NCBI RefSeq assembly: GCF_000512585.2
Contig: NC_089241.1
Coordinates: 4,606,001-4,670,000, forward strand
Reading direction: 5' to 3'
Length of the DNA stretch: 64,000 nt
Origin: Kwoniella bestiolae CBS 10118
Lineage: Eukaryota; Basidiomycota; Tremellomycetes; Tremellales; Cryptococcaceae
Below are positions 33,092 to 42,532 of the stretch, piece by piece (position 1 is the stretch's first letter; every line of letters begins with the position of its first letter). Made by a program: the position numbers and the translations under genes. The notes beneath the pieces were generated by a model. The model saw only the letters and a list, made by a program, of their open reading frames with translations, did no database searches and had not been told where the DNA came from.

Positions 33092-34276
33092 TTAGCAGCA
33101 TGGTTGTCCCCTGACATCATCACCCATGACCCATTGTAACTTGTCAAACCACCCCCTGAACTTTTTTGCGAACTCATCTTTCTCCTGTAAATCAGCTTGA
33201 CTCCAACCCTCGAACGTATCCTCCTCATCGTCCGACATGTTCAACGCGGCCATCAAATCCTCACGAAGCTTTTCCAACTGATCTTGATCCAGAGAGATTT
33301 CAGATTGTGTTCCTTGAATTATCTCCCATCTCAATCTATCGGGAATACTACCATCCGAGATACATTCCCCTGCTAGGTCAAATAACATCTTCATCTGCTG
33401 AGACCTATATGCCTTATCGCATCCACCCTCATAGGTGATATGACTTAATATCATCTTACAATCATCGTCGCATCCGTGTCTTCTCAGTGACATCCTGATT
33501 ATGGGGGTCTCTTGTTCCCGTCCTCGTCCAGGGTGGTCTTTGTCATCATGCAGATTCGGGAGAGGGAGATTAACGGTCGGAAGGCAAGTAGCGACGTCGT
33601 GGTATGTTGGTTGAGTGAATAGGGAACGAGCGAGATCCGGCCAGCGGAGATATAATGGATGGATATGATAGTTCCCCAAGGTATCTAAATCCCTCATACA
33701 GAGATGTTTCGGCGCACTAATCTCGTTGAGGACTTTCAATATATATCTAGACTCTTCTTCGTTATCCCTTAAATTCAACGAGATTTTCTCTAATTTGTGC
33801 AAGAGCTTCTTGCCACTGAGAATCTCAACAGACGAAACGACAGTCATAAAGTGGTCGCTGGGTTCTGATTCCTTGATTGACCTGTGTTCACCCTTTTCTT
33901 GGATAATCGTGAGATGCTCGACTGACGAGAGGTTCCGGATGATTCTTGTGGTATCTCGCGTATCCAACATAGACTTGATGATGGGTTCTTCGACTATCCA
34001 AGAGCCTTCCTCGGTAGGTGAGGTGAAATCCGATAGTAAGGGCTGGAAGAGGGCTTTGAGTTGTGGACCATTGCATATGACGTGCTTGAACAGAATCGGG
34101 GTGATCATCTCTTCTAATTGCTTGCTGCATAATCGGAAACTGGCGAGGGTTCCCACTTGATCGGATTGCCGAAGAGCGGATATTACATGGTGTAAGATAT
34201 CGAGGGAGAGTGTACTTATAGGATCATCCGGAGATGCTCGTATCGAAGTGTCAGAGACTTTGTCAGTGTTTGGCAA
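33092..34276 (-). CDS. F-box-like protein with cysteine tail, copy 1; no ATG and a stop inside the tail
   Basis: A 394-codon open frame related to the genes at 35.2, 38.0, 39.7 and 41.1 kb. The N-terminal block LSLDILHHVISALRQSDQVG, then LASFRLCSKQLEEMITPILF, resembles an F-box helical module (P/L-D-I-hh...L...C-S...). The middle is Leu-rich. A C/H-rich stretch SLRRHGCDDDC follows, then the tail QWVMGDDVRGQPCC. Two oddities: the frame has no in-frame ATG at its start (first codon TTG, upstream stop TAG), and the tail ends in TAA exactly where relatives have Q or E of the C-x-A-C motif, with V-C-G-S-E readable after it. The TATA-like TATATAAC (34325-34332, minus strand) is close upstream. It may be a recently dead copy, or the start may lie in an unseen upstream exon (acceptor TTATAG at about 34291). 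Confidence 0.55.
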   Translation of the reverse strand: MPNTDKVSDTSIRASPDDPISTLSLDILHHVISALRQSDQVGTLASFRLCSKQLEEMITPILFKHVICNGPQLKALFQPLLSDFTSPTEEGSWIVEEPIIKSMLDTRDTTRIIRNLSSVEHLTIIQEKGEHRSIKESEPSDHFMTVVSSVEILSGKKLLHKLEKISLNLRDNEEESRYILKVLNEISAPKHLCMRDLDTLGNYHIHPLYLRWPDLARSLFTQPTYHDVATCLPTVNLPLPNLHDDKDHPGRGREQETPIIRMSLRRHGCDDDCKMILSHITYEGGCDKAYRSQQMKMLFDLAGECISDGSIPDRLRWEIIQGTQSEISLDQDQLEKLREDLMAALNMSDDEEDTFEGWSQADLQEKDEFAKKFRGWFDKLQWVMGDDVRGQPCC

Positions 34277-35194
34277 AGTGGTAGACTGCTATAAGTGGTG
34301 TACAAGTGAATTGCAGCGTAGAATGTTATATACGGGTGGTTGACTGATTAAATGATGGATATTCAATACATCGATCTTTATATGTACGGCCAGCCTATCA
34401 TCCAAGTGGTTTTATCAATAGGGGCGTTTTAGACCAGCCATCACCTACGCTGTAGCTGTCAGAAACTTCAGGATCGCCCCTTCACGCACTCACGACAAGC
34501 ACAGTATAGGCTGGCGGTTCCTGACAGCAAAGAGCGACCGGCTGTGTAGTCGAGTGGCTACGCATCAAGCCATACCATACACGCTGTACAGTACTACCTT
34601 AATTGATATGCAAAGGCAATCCGGGCAAACCAACCCTTCGGATGCAATCTTATAATGGACCCGATGAGGGGTAGGGGTTAGTATCAGCTATCATCGACAA
34701 GGTCGTTCTCCACCGATATGTAATATATACTGGACTCCGGGCAGATTGCAGCCAGCGGCAGAGGCAGTGGCTTCGACCCGTCGGTGTCCAGGGGACTTGA
34801 GGTGCCCTTCAGAAACTGGGTGTTAGGTTCCTCATTAGCCTGCAAAGGGCGATACGCCCTCTCAAGCTGGATCGAGATACAGAATCCATTTAAGTGTCGG
34901 CCTCTCCAATACAGAAGCTAGGACAACGATAATCAGGTGTCTGAAACCAGCAAAGCTCAATCAGAATATTATCCACCACGATGATGGGATGCTCGACTGC
35001 AGATAAGAGCTCTGCTGGGAGGGGACGAGAATACAATTTGCAGCTGATGCATAGGTCCATATTGGAAGGACGAAAATGTACCCAATAATGCGAATGGGGA
35101 TCATCGTTCTACTATGAAGAGGTATGATGTCTGGGCTGGGTCCCAAATGCATTTACGCTTAGACCGGCCCTAATGTCAGAACAGCCCCGGTCAG
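34277..35194. other. intergenic within F-box-like cluster
   Basis: About 0.9 kb with one copy of the 9-mer GTACAGTAC (34586-34594) and a tRNA-D-arm-like but unsupported string near 34545. No gene supported. Confidence 0.5.
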
Positions 35195-36313
35195 CTATGA
35201 GCGATACCCTTTTATCACGCTGAATGAGTCATAAGGCTTATCATCACATGCCTCACATGGCGGTTCCCTCAATGCTTCTTCCCCCCTGACCCATTCCGTC
35301 TTTTCAGGCCATTCTCTAATATTCCTAAACCTGATTCGATAACGTGCTGTGTCCTCCGGATGGTCCCTGAAGAGAACTTTCAATCGCTTGATCAAGTCAC
35401 CTTTCAGGACAGTAAGATCATCTTCGGTGCATGATTGAGGTTCTCTCCCTTGTACGACCCTGAGACATCTCGTTGATTTCTTGTCGCATAAACCAAATAT
35501 CAGTCTATTGAGGAAGTTTTTCTGTGATATCGGATAGTCTGCTTTGCATCTTGAGCAAGTGTGCGACTGTGTAGTACAGATGCACTTGCTGAGGGAGACC
35601 CTGGGAGTTATCCTTGATGGTGCTGGTATCAGGGGGATAGTAAGACCGATATCGTGGTACACCAGGTGATCGTCCTTGATAGGGATCTTCGTCCAGTATT
35701 TCCAATATCGATCGAGTATTGAAGGTGGTAGCCCAGTCGGCAGAAATATATGTCGTACACATATTGACACAGGATAACAGCAATGTGCAATGATTCCAGT
35801 GATTGTGTGTATCTCTTGTAGATGTTCAATTGAAGCAAACTTGAGGTTGAAGCACACTTTCCACAGATTATGAAGTAACCTTTCGTTATTGTTCTCCGAT
35901 AGGTGAATCATAGATTCTATTGACCCCACGAAGCTCGTTTCATCCTTGAGAACATCGTTGATACTTTGATCGAAGGTTATGCAATGTATCTTCGACAGTG
36001 CCCAATGGATTCCAAGTGCCTTCGCTACCCTCCAATCCTTTTCGAGGTCTTGCGGGTCGACGGTGGTGATGGTATTTGTCTTGATCGAACATTGAACGAG
36101 CGGATCGAATAGCTTCTTGAATTGTGGACCATTGACGGTGATATCTTTGTACAGGTAAGGGGTGATGAGCTGATACTGTGTTTCCGAGCAGGCTCGGAGG
36201 TTGGCGAGTGATCCGAGTTGTTGAGTCTTTTGGAGGTCGGTGAGGATATGGTGGATGATGTCGACGGGGAGTGTCTTGCCGGAAGGGGTTGAAATGAAGT
36301 TTGCTGTTGTCAT
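35195..36313 (-). CDS. F-box-like protein with EPPCEAC tail, copy 2 (intact)
   Basis: 372-residue single-exon protein, ATG 36313 in good context (ACCACCATGACA). It is the only clearly intact member of the cluster. N-terminal module: LPVDIIHHILTDLQ, LANLRACSETQYQLITPYLY, then DITVNGPQFKKLFDPLV. The middle third is predicted helical and Leu-rich without clear repeats. A C/H-rich block has CICTTQSHTCSRC (two CxxC-like pairs), then a RVVQG segment and a long helix. The tail is EWVRGEEALREPPCEAC. The F-box-like start suggests a substrate adaptor for an SCF ubiquitin ligase, and the paired cysteines suggest metal binding. Both are inferences; I do not recognise the family by name. Confidence 0.7.
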   Translation of the reverse strand: MTTANFISTPSGKTLPVDIIHHILTDLQKTQQLGSLANLRACSETQYQLITPYLYKDITVNGPQFKKLFDPLVQCSIKTNTITTVDPQDLEKDWRVAKALGIHWALSKIHCITFDQSINDVLKDETSFVGSIESMIHLSENNNERLLHNLWKVCFNLKFASIEHLQEIHTITGIIAHCCYPVSICVRHIFLPTGLPPSILDRYWKYWTKIPIKDDHLVYHDIGLTIPLIPAPSRITPRVSLSKCICTTQSHTCSRCKADYPISQKNFLNRLIFGLCDKKSTRCLRVVQGREPQSCTEDDLTVLKGDLIKRLKVLFRDHPEDTARYRIRFRNIREWPEKTEWVRGEEALREPPCEACDDKPYDSFSVIKGYRS

Positions 36314-36734
36314 GGTGGTCAAGTGAGAGGGATGAAGGTACATTGCAAAGAATATGATATAACTGTTGTGAAAGAAGAAAGAGTTGAGATTGATGAATGA
36401 GGTGAATCGATTCGATTGATATTTATTGACGCTTTGACCTAAATTCAATATATAGTAAAGTATACTATACTTTTACTCGGCACTGACCTCTTCTGCGCAC
36501 GTACACGTACATACTACAGTGTTGCCATACTAGACTAACGCACTGACCGCCAAGAGGTAATACAACATCCACACCAACATCCATTGATTCCAATCTCATA
36601 TCAATATAGTATCCCGTTACCAAAAGGTTTCTAATCTAATCTCACTGTTATTCCTACCGCCAAACTCTACAATCAACGACATGGACTCATCTCCCCCTCC
36701 AACCCTTTGAACCCCTTTAGGTGTTCACCTCACC

Positions 36735-37816
36735 ATGAACGTAATTCATCATATCCTCTCCGATCACTCGCCAACCGCTTCAAGTGCTCAGCAGGAATAT
36801 CACACCTCGTCGTACTCTACTCGTAGAGATCGTTCACTCTCGATATCAAATTCACCGACTGGTTCCTAATTACAATCACCGATCATACTTCCAGACCAAG
36901 TCCCTCCAACAAAGCTTGTTTCACGGAGTCAAGCCAAATCTTGAAGAGACATAATGCAATCTTTCAAAGCATCAACAAACTCACTATCAGACCTATCCAA
37001 CCTCTGGCCCAACCTGAGACCGCCATGAAGCCTGGGGAGCTCTCCGACATCTTGCAAGGAACCCCCTCAACAACATCACCGGTATTATCCACTCTTCACA
37101 CCATCTGTCTACTAGGTCCACCCCTTGTGGCTTTGACAAGCTTCTGCCACACCCTCACCATCCTCAGACATCTCTGTTTACCCAGCACCATCACCTTCAG
37201 TCTCACCGAGAGTGCCTGTGGATATTCGGCATTCCGGAAATTTCTAGACTACAAAATGGTCAAGCAGAACCTTAAGCGTTGAGAATTCATGGTATGTATA
37301 CCTCCTACCTGCCCTAGCCATCAGACGTTCAAATCACAGGATCGTACAGGGACCATCTGTGCGCTCCTGAAAATCAACATGAATCCGGGAGGATGCGAGG
37401 AGGGAAGAGATGTAATTCAGATTGCGATGGGAAGTTTGCGGGTGTTATATTGCATTATATTCAAGGTTACATATCCTGATGATAGGGATTATCCGCCTCT
37501 GAGGGTGATAGAGGCTGACGGTTCAGATACAAAGGGGATGGATGGTGAAGAGAGAGGTGGAAGGGCAAGTGCATATGGTGGAAATGAATCGGAGATTGAC
37601 GACGACAACCCAGCCTGGTACACCTTGGATCTCTCCGATACATCGCAATTATCCCTCATTGCCCGTAGATTGGACAAATCGATCTCTCAAGAGGCGAACG
37701 GATGGAAACATAAACCCGATCGAGATCCAACGGCTCGACGGAGTAATATACAAAAGTGGAAGAAGAGGGTGGTGTTCTGTTATGAACGAAAAGTGATGAC
37801 CGAGATCGAGTGGTAA
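36735..37816 (+). pseudogene. degenerate F-box-like relic
   Basis: ATG at 36735 starts MNVIHHILSDHSP, resembling the D-I-I-H-H-I-L-T-D start of copy 2. The readable text then continues in other frames, with an in-frame TAG after HLVVLYS. It then runs as a long frame (36941-37282) containing INKLTIRPIQPL, LHTICLLGPPLVAL and LTILRHLCLPSTITF, which looks like leucine-rich strand/helix text. A TGA at 37280-37282 is followed in the same frame by a GTATGT donor, an acceptor CACAG at about 37338 and an acidic C-terminal exon ending at 37816 (VVFCYERKVMTEIEW). No cysteine tail. Several lesions in one otherwise readable gene suggest a pseudogene. A different multi-intron model cannot be fully excluded. 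Confidence 0.4.
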
Positions 37817-37980
37817 TTATCACCATTCTACGAGGTATTGCGAATAGAACTGGGTAAGAAAGGCGTGGGACGAGAATGATGCGTATTGTTGAGAGGTTTA
37901 TCGACAGGATTGATAAGGAAGCAACACAGGTGAAGTGGCTATACCAGATCTGTGGACGTATATACAGAATATAGTATGTA

Positions 37981-39123
37981 TCATACGAACTGATCAGCAC
38001 TCAGCTTCCAGCATTCTGAACCGATCCCAGAAGGACGAGAAAGGAGGGTCGACTTACCCCCACAGACATTACATTCCTGCTCTAAGTCCGCTTCGTCCCC
38101 ACTAACCCATATGACATACTTTTTCCGCTCTTTTGCCTCTTTATGCGCTAAGGCAACTTGTTCCGCATCTTCGTCCTTTCTCCCAATGAATAGCTGTTCT
38201 CTCTTATGCAAGGATCGTCTCAACAACCCCCGCTCGAAATCATACATGACTTCTTCCGTTGTATCATTCTCGTTCCGCGAGATCACTTTGATGGGCTTTG
38301 CATCTCTGCTGACGGTTTCAAATGCCATGTGGATGAGATACTTGGCGAGAGAATAAACGATATCATCCTTATAATCCTCGTAATAACTCTCTTCTTCATT
38401 AACGTGCATCCCATCATCAATCCACCTATCGACGCTTCTATCGTCATCAGGTTTCAGTGAGTTTCTGAGATCGTATGGTCCTAGAGGTGGGATATGCTTT
38501 GCCTTCGCAACGTGGTGTATAGTAATTGCCTTGATCGATCTTGATCCTTGATTGGCATCAGCGATAAACGGCCCTAAGATATCTTGCTGATCCAGCTTGT
38601 CGAGCGTCTTCCCAGTAATCTCCAGGCAGATATTGGTAGGTTGACAATGTGTACTAATAAATCCCAAGTATTTTCTGAAGGCATCAACGTCCATCTTCAC
38701 ATCCCCTTTGCCCTGATCATACAAGCACATGTTCTGGGTATCTGGAAACAACGGCTTCTTGGCTTTCTTACCGATTGATGAGCCCGATTCGTATAAATGA
38801 GTGAACTCGCTCGACCACTCCATCTCGCCCGGTGTGAGAGGGATACGCAGAGTTTTGACGTATCAAAAGTTGCCGAGTATCTGACCCTTTCGGTCTGAGT
38901 TCAGTTGCTTGGCAAGTGGAATTAAGAGATGGTTGATAGCATTCACATTGAGAGTAAGAGTCTTGTACAGATATGGTGAGACGAAGGTGTAATGTGCTTT
39001 GGAGCATCGTTGAAGGGACGCAAGGGTTTGCTGATGCTGATTGACGAGGAGGATATGGATATTCTTGAGGAATATCTGGGGCGGGAGTTGGAGACCGCCG
39101 TTGGTAGTGAGTGTTGCGTTCAT
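37981..39123 (-). pseudogene. F-box-like protein with cysteine tail, copy 3, interrupted by one TGA
   Basis: 381-codon frame from ATG 39123 (MNATLTTNGGLQLPPQIFL). Family landmarks are LASLQRCSKAHYTFVSPYLY and TLTLNVNAINHLLIPLAKQ, then after the stop YVKTLRIPLTPGEM, AKPIKVISRNEND and a tail IWVSGDEADLEQECNVCGG. The single lesion is TGA at 38863-38865, between ILGNF and YVKTL, with the same frame conserved on both sides. CGA (Arg) to TGA would explain it. If the gene is expressed, readthrough would be needed to reach the cysteine tail. Otherwise it is a one-step pseudogene. Confidence 0.6.
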
Positions 39124-39725
39124 GATTGGACTCTTTACTGGTGATTACAAAAGGGCGGAGGGCTTATCTGAAATTGGGAAGATATATGAACGAAACGAGG
39201 TGAGATAGAGAAACGATGTAAATGATAGGCATGGTAGTGACGCTAACACTGCTGCTGTGCTCTCCAGAGCTTGGGTCTATCGCCGGCGGCCCCATTTCAC
39301 ACAACGTCCATCTCACTGTCCTGGAAGTAAACTGAGAATATCCGTGCACCTGTCGGATACAGTCTTACCTGTTTGCTCTGGATGATGATCCCATTTGAGC
39401 ACTTGAACTGGACTGAGCTGCAAATATCTCTGTAGTAATTGGTGTCTGGAGTCCAAGGATCATTGAAGAAAATGAGAGCCGAGACCAACGCGTATGTTCG
39501 TACAGTAGTTGTGTTTCACGCACAACCCGATTCAGGGAGAGTTGCGCCGCCGCTCCTGGAGGCTCGAGCGTAATGAAAAGTGATCGGGCTGCTCTCACGA
39601 GCCTTTGAGCTTCGATGTACTGTACCAGCCTGAGAGTGGACGTTTCTTAACCATCATTACTCGGTCTGTCTCAGCATATAAAGTACAATGATCGTGAACA
39701 ATCATATTATACCATCTCATTATCC
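39124..39725. promoter_or_regulatory. divergent region between copies 3 and 4
   Basis: Contains GTACTGTAC (39617-39625) and a TATA box TATAAAG (39677-39683) about 43 bp before the ATG of copy 4. No gene supported. Confidence 0.5.
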
Positions 39726-40952
39726 ATGTTCCGATCCGATATCACCACAATAAACGCCACATTCACCTCCTCATCCGGAATACTGCTTCTCCCCGATATC
39801 GCCCATGAGTTTCTCACATCTCTCCAGCTCAGAAAACAGCAAAAGAATCTCGGCGCACTGTCGCTCTGCTCCAAATCGCACTACCTGTCGGTCACCCCAT
39901 ACCTGTATCGATCTTTTTTTCTCACCGAGAAAGCTATAATCGGGCTGTTCGACCCGGTATCGCGTCTGTCGTCGAAAGCTCTGGAAGAGAAGATGCATGG
40001 TCTGCCCGGACTCGGACAACCACCTGATTCAGTAATCGCGTCGACGTACTGCACGGGAGGGAAGGTACCGAGGATTCTTTGGCTGCTCCAACATGTCGAA
40101 CAAGTCAATATACCGGTCTTTCATCTGGCTCGGAATTCTACATCTCATCAAATCGTGAGGAGGATGTTAAAGTTGGTCAACGGGACGGTCCACATGGATT
40201 GCGTACTGCTACCTAACGTGACGAAGATATGCATGACCCATCTCAATGATCCCACGGAATCCCTTGACACACTCGACACGAGTTTCATGGCATACCGAGA
40301 TTTGGTAGAGATGATTGGGCTAGCCAGTAGACCCAGAAGTATATGCGCCAACTTTAAACACGGGACACCGTATTGCTTCATGTCGTGGATATCGGCGAGC
40401 TTGGATCTGCTAGAAAGGGATGGGGAGATGGCACCCAGGATACGCGGCAGGATAGAGAGTCTGGTAGTGCACGATGCGGCATAAACTGAGATACCACCTT
40501 TCAAACCGTACCGCGTGAGGCTGTCTCTGAGGGATCATACCTGTAGGCCAAAGTGTGAAGATCCAGAGTCTCATCAGAACCAAGAAGGATGTATAGTATA
40601 TCACTTGGAGAGATGTATGGAGGTCTTGCTTGAGGCGAGGGGTGAAGCTTCACTAGAAGAAGACCGGCCCATGAAGATAGTACAGGGAAGCACTGGTCGA
40701 TCGATGCTGGCAGGCAGACTCCTAGATATGCAAAACACCATAGGGGACGAACTGACTCATCGTTCCGAGACCATCGAGGTCAATCGTCACCAGGATGAAA
40801 GTTTCGATGCAACCGGCCCCAATCAGGACGAAGAGGGGCACTCTCGTCGAGATACAGTAGCTATGATGGAACGAAATCTGATTTGGATTATTGAGTCAGA
40901 GGCCAGGAAGGAACCGCCCTGTGAGGCCTGCGGAGGTGAGTATTTCATTTGA
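39726..40952 (+). pseudogene. F-box-like protein with EPPCEAC tail, copy 4, interrupted by one TAA
   Basis: 409-codon frame from ATG 39726. N-terminal module: LLLPDIAHEFLTSLQ, LGALSLCSKSHYLSVTPYLY and FFLTEKAIIGLFDPV. Middle: LLQHVEQVNIPVF and LPNVTKICMTHL. Then VVHDAA, TAA (40482-40484) and, in the same frame, TEIPPFKPYRVRLSLRDHTC, PKCEDPESHQNQEGC, PMKIVQGSTGR and a tail IWIIESEARKEPPCEACGGE. In copy 2 the corresponding join reads VYHDIGLTIPL without a break, so the stop sits inside conserved text. The downstream part has no ATG of its own at its start. CAA to TAA is the simplest origin. Confidence 0.65.
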
Positions 40953-41143
40953 GTAACCGAACTTTGTCGGCTGTAGAGAAATTGAGGGGTGCAACCACTT
41001 CAGCTGATTCTTGCTTTGTAGAACCCGTCTGAGGTTCTAGGTTTGAATGACTAGTGTCGCATTCGCATTCTTGGCCTCAGGTGAAAGTGATTTGTCTCCA
41101 AGGTACGTAAAGTCCCAACCAGAAAGAAACCGTACGGGTCGTT

Positions 41144-41731
41144 TTGCCACAGAGCAATTTCGAGCACCCTTTGCTACAGATTGATGCATATCTCTTTAAC
41201 TACACCATCAGACATCAAGGGGGAGCGGTGTTGAGCGTAGCCAATCATCAGGGGGATGCCCATTATATCCCTAATCCATATCAATTCACCACTAGGATAT
41301 CCTTCAAGACGAACGAGTGCGAACGATACCAAACATGCATCGATCCGCGTTATCACAAAAATAAGAGGGATTGCATGTTGGTGCATGTAGAGGAGATAGC
41401 CCGATTACTGATATCGAGGGTTTGCGAAACGGACTACGATGAGGATGAGAGCAAACCTCTGAAAGTGATTCCGGGGAGGCACAAAAGAAGGGCATTGCCA
41501 GAAGACGAGCTTCCCGAAATGAAGTATTGGACGAGACTCGGGATTAAAGAACACGTCGAGAGATGGCGTCATATACCGCATGCGCCCCCACCGATACACC
41601 TAGGACCGGTGTACGAGGGGCCAGCAGAATCGGTCGATATGGAGTGTAACAGGTTGAGAAAGTTGACGGTCTTTGTCATGGGTGACGAGGCGAGGGATGA
41701 GCCTTGCTGCCAGGCATGTTTTGGCGAGTGA
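41144..41731 (+). pseudogene. F-box-like family, 3' fragment with cysteine tail (copy 5)
   Basis: 195-codon frame that corresponds only to the C-terminal half of copies 2 and 4. It contains a C/H-rich block (NECERYQTCIDPRYH then CMLVHVEE), KPLKVIPGRHKRR and a tail FVMGDEARDEPCCQACFGE. No N-terminal F-box-like module lies upstream and the frame starts at TTG with no early ATG. It is therefore most likely a truncated tandem duplicate, though it is otherwise free of stops. Confidence 0.55.
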
Positions 41732-42532
41732 CTATATTGCTTTCGAGATGCTACAGCTAGGTCAACCCGAGTTAAGTTCGCTTCGAGTAAGCTCTTGCTA
41801 CATAGATGTATGATTATATATGTATATATTAGTTCGGATTTAAGCGGTCCACCCAAATAAGCTTACAAGCTTATTGCGGGGAAAGAGTGAAGAGTGACCC
41901 TGCATTTATCCTATTACGCATCATCTATTCTACTCTAGGTAGACACGTCAAAATTTGTTACTCCTGCATTGTTATCTTCATACAAACTAATACATACATA
42001 CACCTCTATCATTCACCCACTCGATCACTCAGTCAGACAAATTGGACTGCAACGAACAACTCCCAAACTCGTGTCAAGACCGACCCGAGATTCTCGCTTT
42101 GTCATTCGTCATATCAGTCATATTTTCATTAATCGGCTATCTGAGACAAGACGGATACAACACCACATCACAATTATATACGATCAATCAAACAGTATAG
42201 GTCTACACACGATCGTCTTCTCGACAATCACAAAGTCACACGTACGTATGCTCTGATCGAATATCACTCAGTTTGACACGAGGAACATTGATGTTGATTG
42301 TCCTCTTCCTTCTTTACGCTAGTTGTTCGCCTCGGCAATTAGGTCCTAGTAACGGGTCAAGACAAGGGCGTATCACTGTATTATCAATCAACTTGGAAGT
42401 AGAGGGTAGCACTTGATCTCATGTTGATCAGTATCATTACAAGTACGTAGGATCATACTATCTCAAATCATACCAAACACCATGATATACCTTACTCATT
42501 CACCCCTTATCAGGTACACAACCATCCCTACA
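41732..42532. other. intergenic, 5' side of mitochondrial carrier
   Basis: Presumed promoter and leader of the carrier gene. An AT-rich stretch is at 41810-41835. No gene supported. Confidence 0.5.

Noticed and set aside
34545..34570. tRNA-like D arm (gtagtcgagtggctacgc)
   Set aside because: No matching anticodon stem, T loop or acceptor pairing downstream.
24010..40500. Micro-introns of 22-31 nt that would remove each in-frame stop
   Set aside because: GT...AG pairs at this spacing occur by chance, lack branch sites, and several would delete conserved residues. Normal introns here are 45 nt or longer.
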